This document shows positions 28,402 through 30,095 of a stretch of DNA of 30,095 bases, one piece after another. The translations under genes were made by a program, and so were the position numbers. The DNA is from a virus, in the IMG/VR virus record IMGVR_UViG_3300029448_000262, positions 1-30,095 of that record. The stretch is one strand, 5' to 3'. Position 1 is the first letter of the stretch. Every line of letters begins with the position of its first letter. The notes beneath the pieces are model-generated. The model saw only the letters and a list, made by a program, of their open reading frames with translations. It had not been told where the DNA came from and did no database searches.

Positions 28402-30095
28402 ATGAGTTATGGTGTTAAATATAGATTAAACTTCAGTGACGAGTCTGGGATTCCAAAAAAACTAGAAATACTTAAAAAAAATTATTCTGGCTCAGTGATT
28501 TCAATGGTTGGAAGTGGTGAACCAGTCGTCATAAAATGGACTGCAAATGATGACCAATATTCACCCATTATTGGTTCATCATGTGACATAACATTACTTG
28601 AAACACCAACAATAAATTATGACGAGTTTTTTGATGGCGATGAGAGAGAGTATTTGGTAAAAGTTTTTTATCAGTATGCGAATGCCGGCACTGCAATTTG
28701 GAACACAACACAAATTAATTGGAATGATGCCGATTTCAATTGGAATGAAACAAGTGTTGTTGAACAGCCTTATTGGTCAGGTTTTATTGTGAATGACAAT
28801 TACCAACAAGTTGTAAAAACACAACCATTTGAAATCAAACTCAAAGCATTTGATGGCCTTGGTCTTTTAGATGCTTATGATATGGCTTTGCCAACGACTG
28901 ATGCTGTAAGTGACGCGCAGAATATTTTTTATTATGTTTACACTATTTTACAAAACACTGGGCTTTCTTTTCCAATTTATTATTCTAATGACGTTAGTTT
29001 TGCTGGTGCAAATTTTACAATTGTCAATAATGACTCCAATGCAATAAATGCTAAATTTATAGACTATACGACAGATAGAGAGGTTTCAACAAACATTAGC
29101 GCAGGCGCAACATCAGTGATTAATAACGTTGTAAAACCAACACTTAAAATTAGTGGCGCAAGTGACATTAACAATGTTACACAAACAGAGTCGGGAACGT
29201 TGCCATCTTATAGAGCACTAGAGCATGTTTTTCCTGATGTTGAAAATTTATACAAGCCAGGTGAATTATTTAATGATGCAAAAAAACAGTTAGAAAATAT
29301 ACTAAAATCAATAAATGCCAGAATATTCCAATCAAGAAATCGTTGGTACATCATATCAAATTCAAGTTATTCTGCTCAAGCAGAAAAGGACTCAATCGCA
29401 TCTAGCGCATCTGGTGGCACAATACCGGCTAACATTAGGGCAACAGAACAGTTAGCGCTTGAAACCAATGATGTTGAACAAATCCAATTTATAACCTTTT
29501 CAGAACAAGGTATTTTTTCTGGTATTGTGTTGACAAACATATTGTATTTAGTAGAGACAGATTTACAAAACATTGGCAGTGATTTAGTAAAAATACAAGA
29601 CAAACCAGTCAAAACAGTAAATCTTAAAATGAACACACAGAATGAAAATAGAATAATTTTTTCACCAAATAACAGTTTTGAGTTTACGAATGGCTTTGGA
29701 TACACTTTGACAAACGATGCATCAACAACAGTTACAATGGGTACAAACTCAATAGTAAAAACTGGTAATAAATCGGTCAAAGCATCAGCAACCTCATACA
29801 ATCAGGCAAACAGTATTACAGGAACATATTTTGAAAACTCAGTAAACTTGCATCAAGCAGTATCAAATAATGTCATGCCTAATAAAGTAAGATTTTCTTT
29901 GTATTTGGATGTGGCCGATGATTTTTCTATTGATGCTGACGACCCACAAAACCAATCAAATGTTTTTGGTACTGATCTTAAATTTATTATAAGTTACCAG
30001 TTTAAGTTTACAGTTGGTTCTCATACTTATTTTTATAGAGAGTCAGACAATACTTATGTCAAAAATGCGACAGTTAATAATCAACTCACTTTTTT
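28402..30095 (+). CDS. Tail-tip / tail-associated protein, N-terminal part (continues at 1-706)
   Basis: The gene begins at ATG 28402, one base after the tape measure stop, and is open to the window end. Because 29997-30095 equals 1-99, it continues through 1-706 to a total of 766 residues. The first part is a beta-rich domain (YRLNFSDESGIPKKLEIL; INWNDADFNWNET) as found in distal tail or hub proteins of Bacteroidota siphoviruses. The middle has a helical stretch near residues 290-320 (AKKQLENILKSINARIFQSR, then NRWYIIS). The C-terminal half resembles a carbohydrate-binding beta sandwich. It is the only gene between the tape measure and the early block, so it probably combines distal tail and hub functions. 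The exact family is not recognised. Confidence 0.85.
   Translation, partial: MSYGVKYRLNFSDESGIPKKLEILKKNYSGSVISMVGSGEPVVIKWTANDDQYSPIIGSSCDITLLETPTINYDEFFDGDEREYLVKVFYQYANAGTAIWNTTQINWNDADFNWNETSVVEQPYWSGFIVNDNYQQVVKTQPFEIKLKAFDGLGLLDAYDMALPTTDAVSDAQNIFYYVYTILQNTGLSFPIYYSNDVSFAGANFTIVNNDSNAINAKFIDYTTDREVSTNISAGATSVINNVVKPTLKISGASDINNVTQTESGTLPSYRALEHVFPDVENLYKPGELFNDAKKQLENILKSINARIFQSRNRWYIISNSSYSAQAEKDSIASSASGGTIPANIRATEQLALETNDVEQIQFITFSEQGIFSGIVLTNILYLVETDLQNIGSDLVKIQDKPVKTVNLKMNTQNENRIIFSPNNSFEFTNGFGYTLTNDASTTVTMGTNSIVKTGNKSVKASATSYNQANSITGTYFENSVNLHQAVSNNVMPNKVRFSLYLDVADDFSIDADDPQNQSNVFGTDLKFIISYQFKFTVGSHTYFYRESDNTYVKNATVNNQLTF
29997..30095. repeat. Terminal direct repeat, second copy
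   Basis: This is the exact copy of bases 1-99. Removing one copy leaves a circle of 29,996 bases. The copy begins inside the tail-tip gene that starts at 28402. Confidence 0.93.

Noticed and set aside
29376-29801. 141-codon minus-strand frame inside the tail-tip gene
   Set aside because: It lies inside a long plus-strand gene and shows no recognisable motifs and no promoter.

Overview
The window is the complete genome of a small tailed phage (siphovirus-type, HK97-fold capsid) whose host is most likely a marine member of the Bacteroidota, probably Flavobacteriia. Bases 1-99 are repeated exactly at 29997-30095, and one reading frame runs without interruption from 28402 through the end into 1-706. 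The molecule is therefore circular or circularly permuted, with about 29,996 unique bases. Evidence for the host: strong A+T bias; starts preceded by A-rich stretches instead of Shine-Dalgarno sequences; at least ten Bacteroidota-type -7 boxes (TAnnTTTG or the variant TAnnTTTA) in the intergenic gaps; and short signal peptides ending in -NGQ or -SSQ.

All recognisable genes are on the + strand. The early block (771-7276) is a chain of overlapping genes: a small HTH protein, a Sak3/DUF1071 annealing protein, an SSB-like protein with the DLPF tail, a coiled-coil protein, a PD-(D/E)XK exonuclease, a second HTH protein, a VRR-NUC nuclease, a winged-helix replication initiator with an Asn-rich linker, a T7 gp4-like primase-helicase, a DUF1599/Nmad1-like protein and two or three proteins of unknown role. 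No DNA polymerase, integrase or large repressor is visible. Replication probably uses the host polymerase together with the phage primase-helicase and recombination proteins.

The packaging and head block (7349-13990) encodes the small and large terminase, a portal with an unusually long three-domain C-terminal extension, a MuF-like protein, the prohead protease and the major capsid protein. A short accessory interval follows (13991-15097). It holds three intrinsic terminators, three -7 boxes and three small genes, one of them a PD-(D/E)XK nuclease, and it looks like moron-type cargo. The connector genes come next (15098-17040): gp6-like adaptor, head closure, gp10-like and tail terminator.

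The envelope and lysis block (17044-19692) has an inner-membrane coiled-coil protein with i-spanin topology, an exported thioredoxin-fold protein without CxxC, an outer-membrane beta-barrel-like protein, a T7-lysozyme-type amidase and a GTA-type three-helix holin. A 40-residue basic protein and a very large repetitive tail fibre follow (to 24320). Then come two tandem paralogues of a small phage family, a short protein, the tail tube protein, a tail chaperone pair joined by a -1 frameshift, the tape measure and the tail-tip protein that closes the circle.

The most interesting regions are the exported Trx-like and outer-membrane genes inside the lysis operon, the three-domain portal extension, the moron-like interval with an unusual hairpin-plus-terminator, the AT-repeat linker of the initiator as a possible origin, and the promoter family without -33 boxes.
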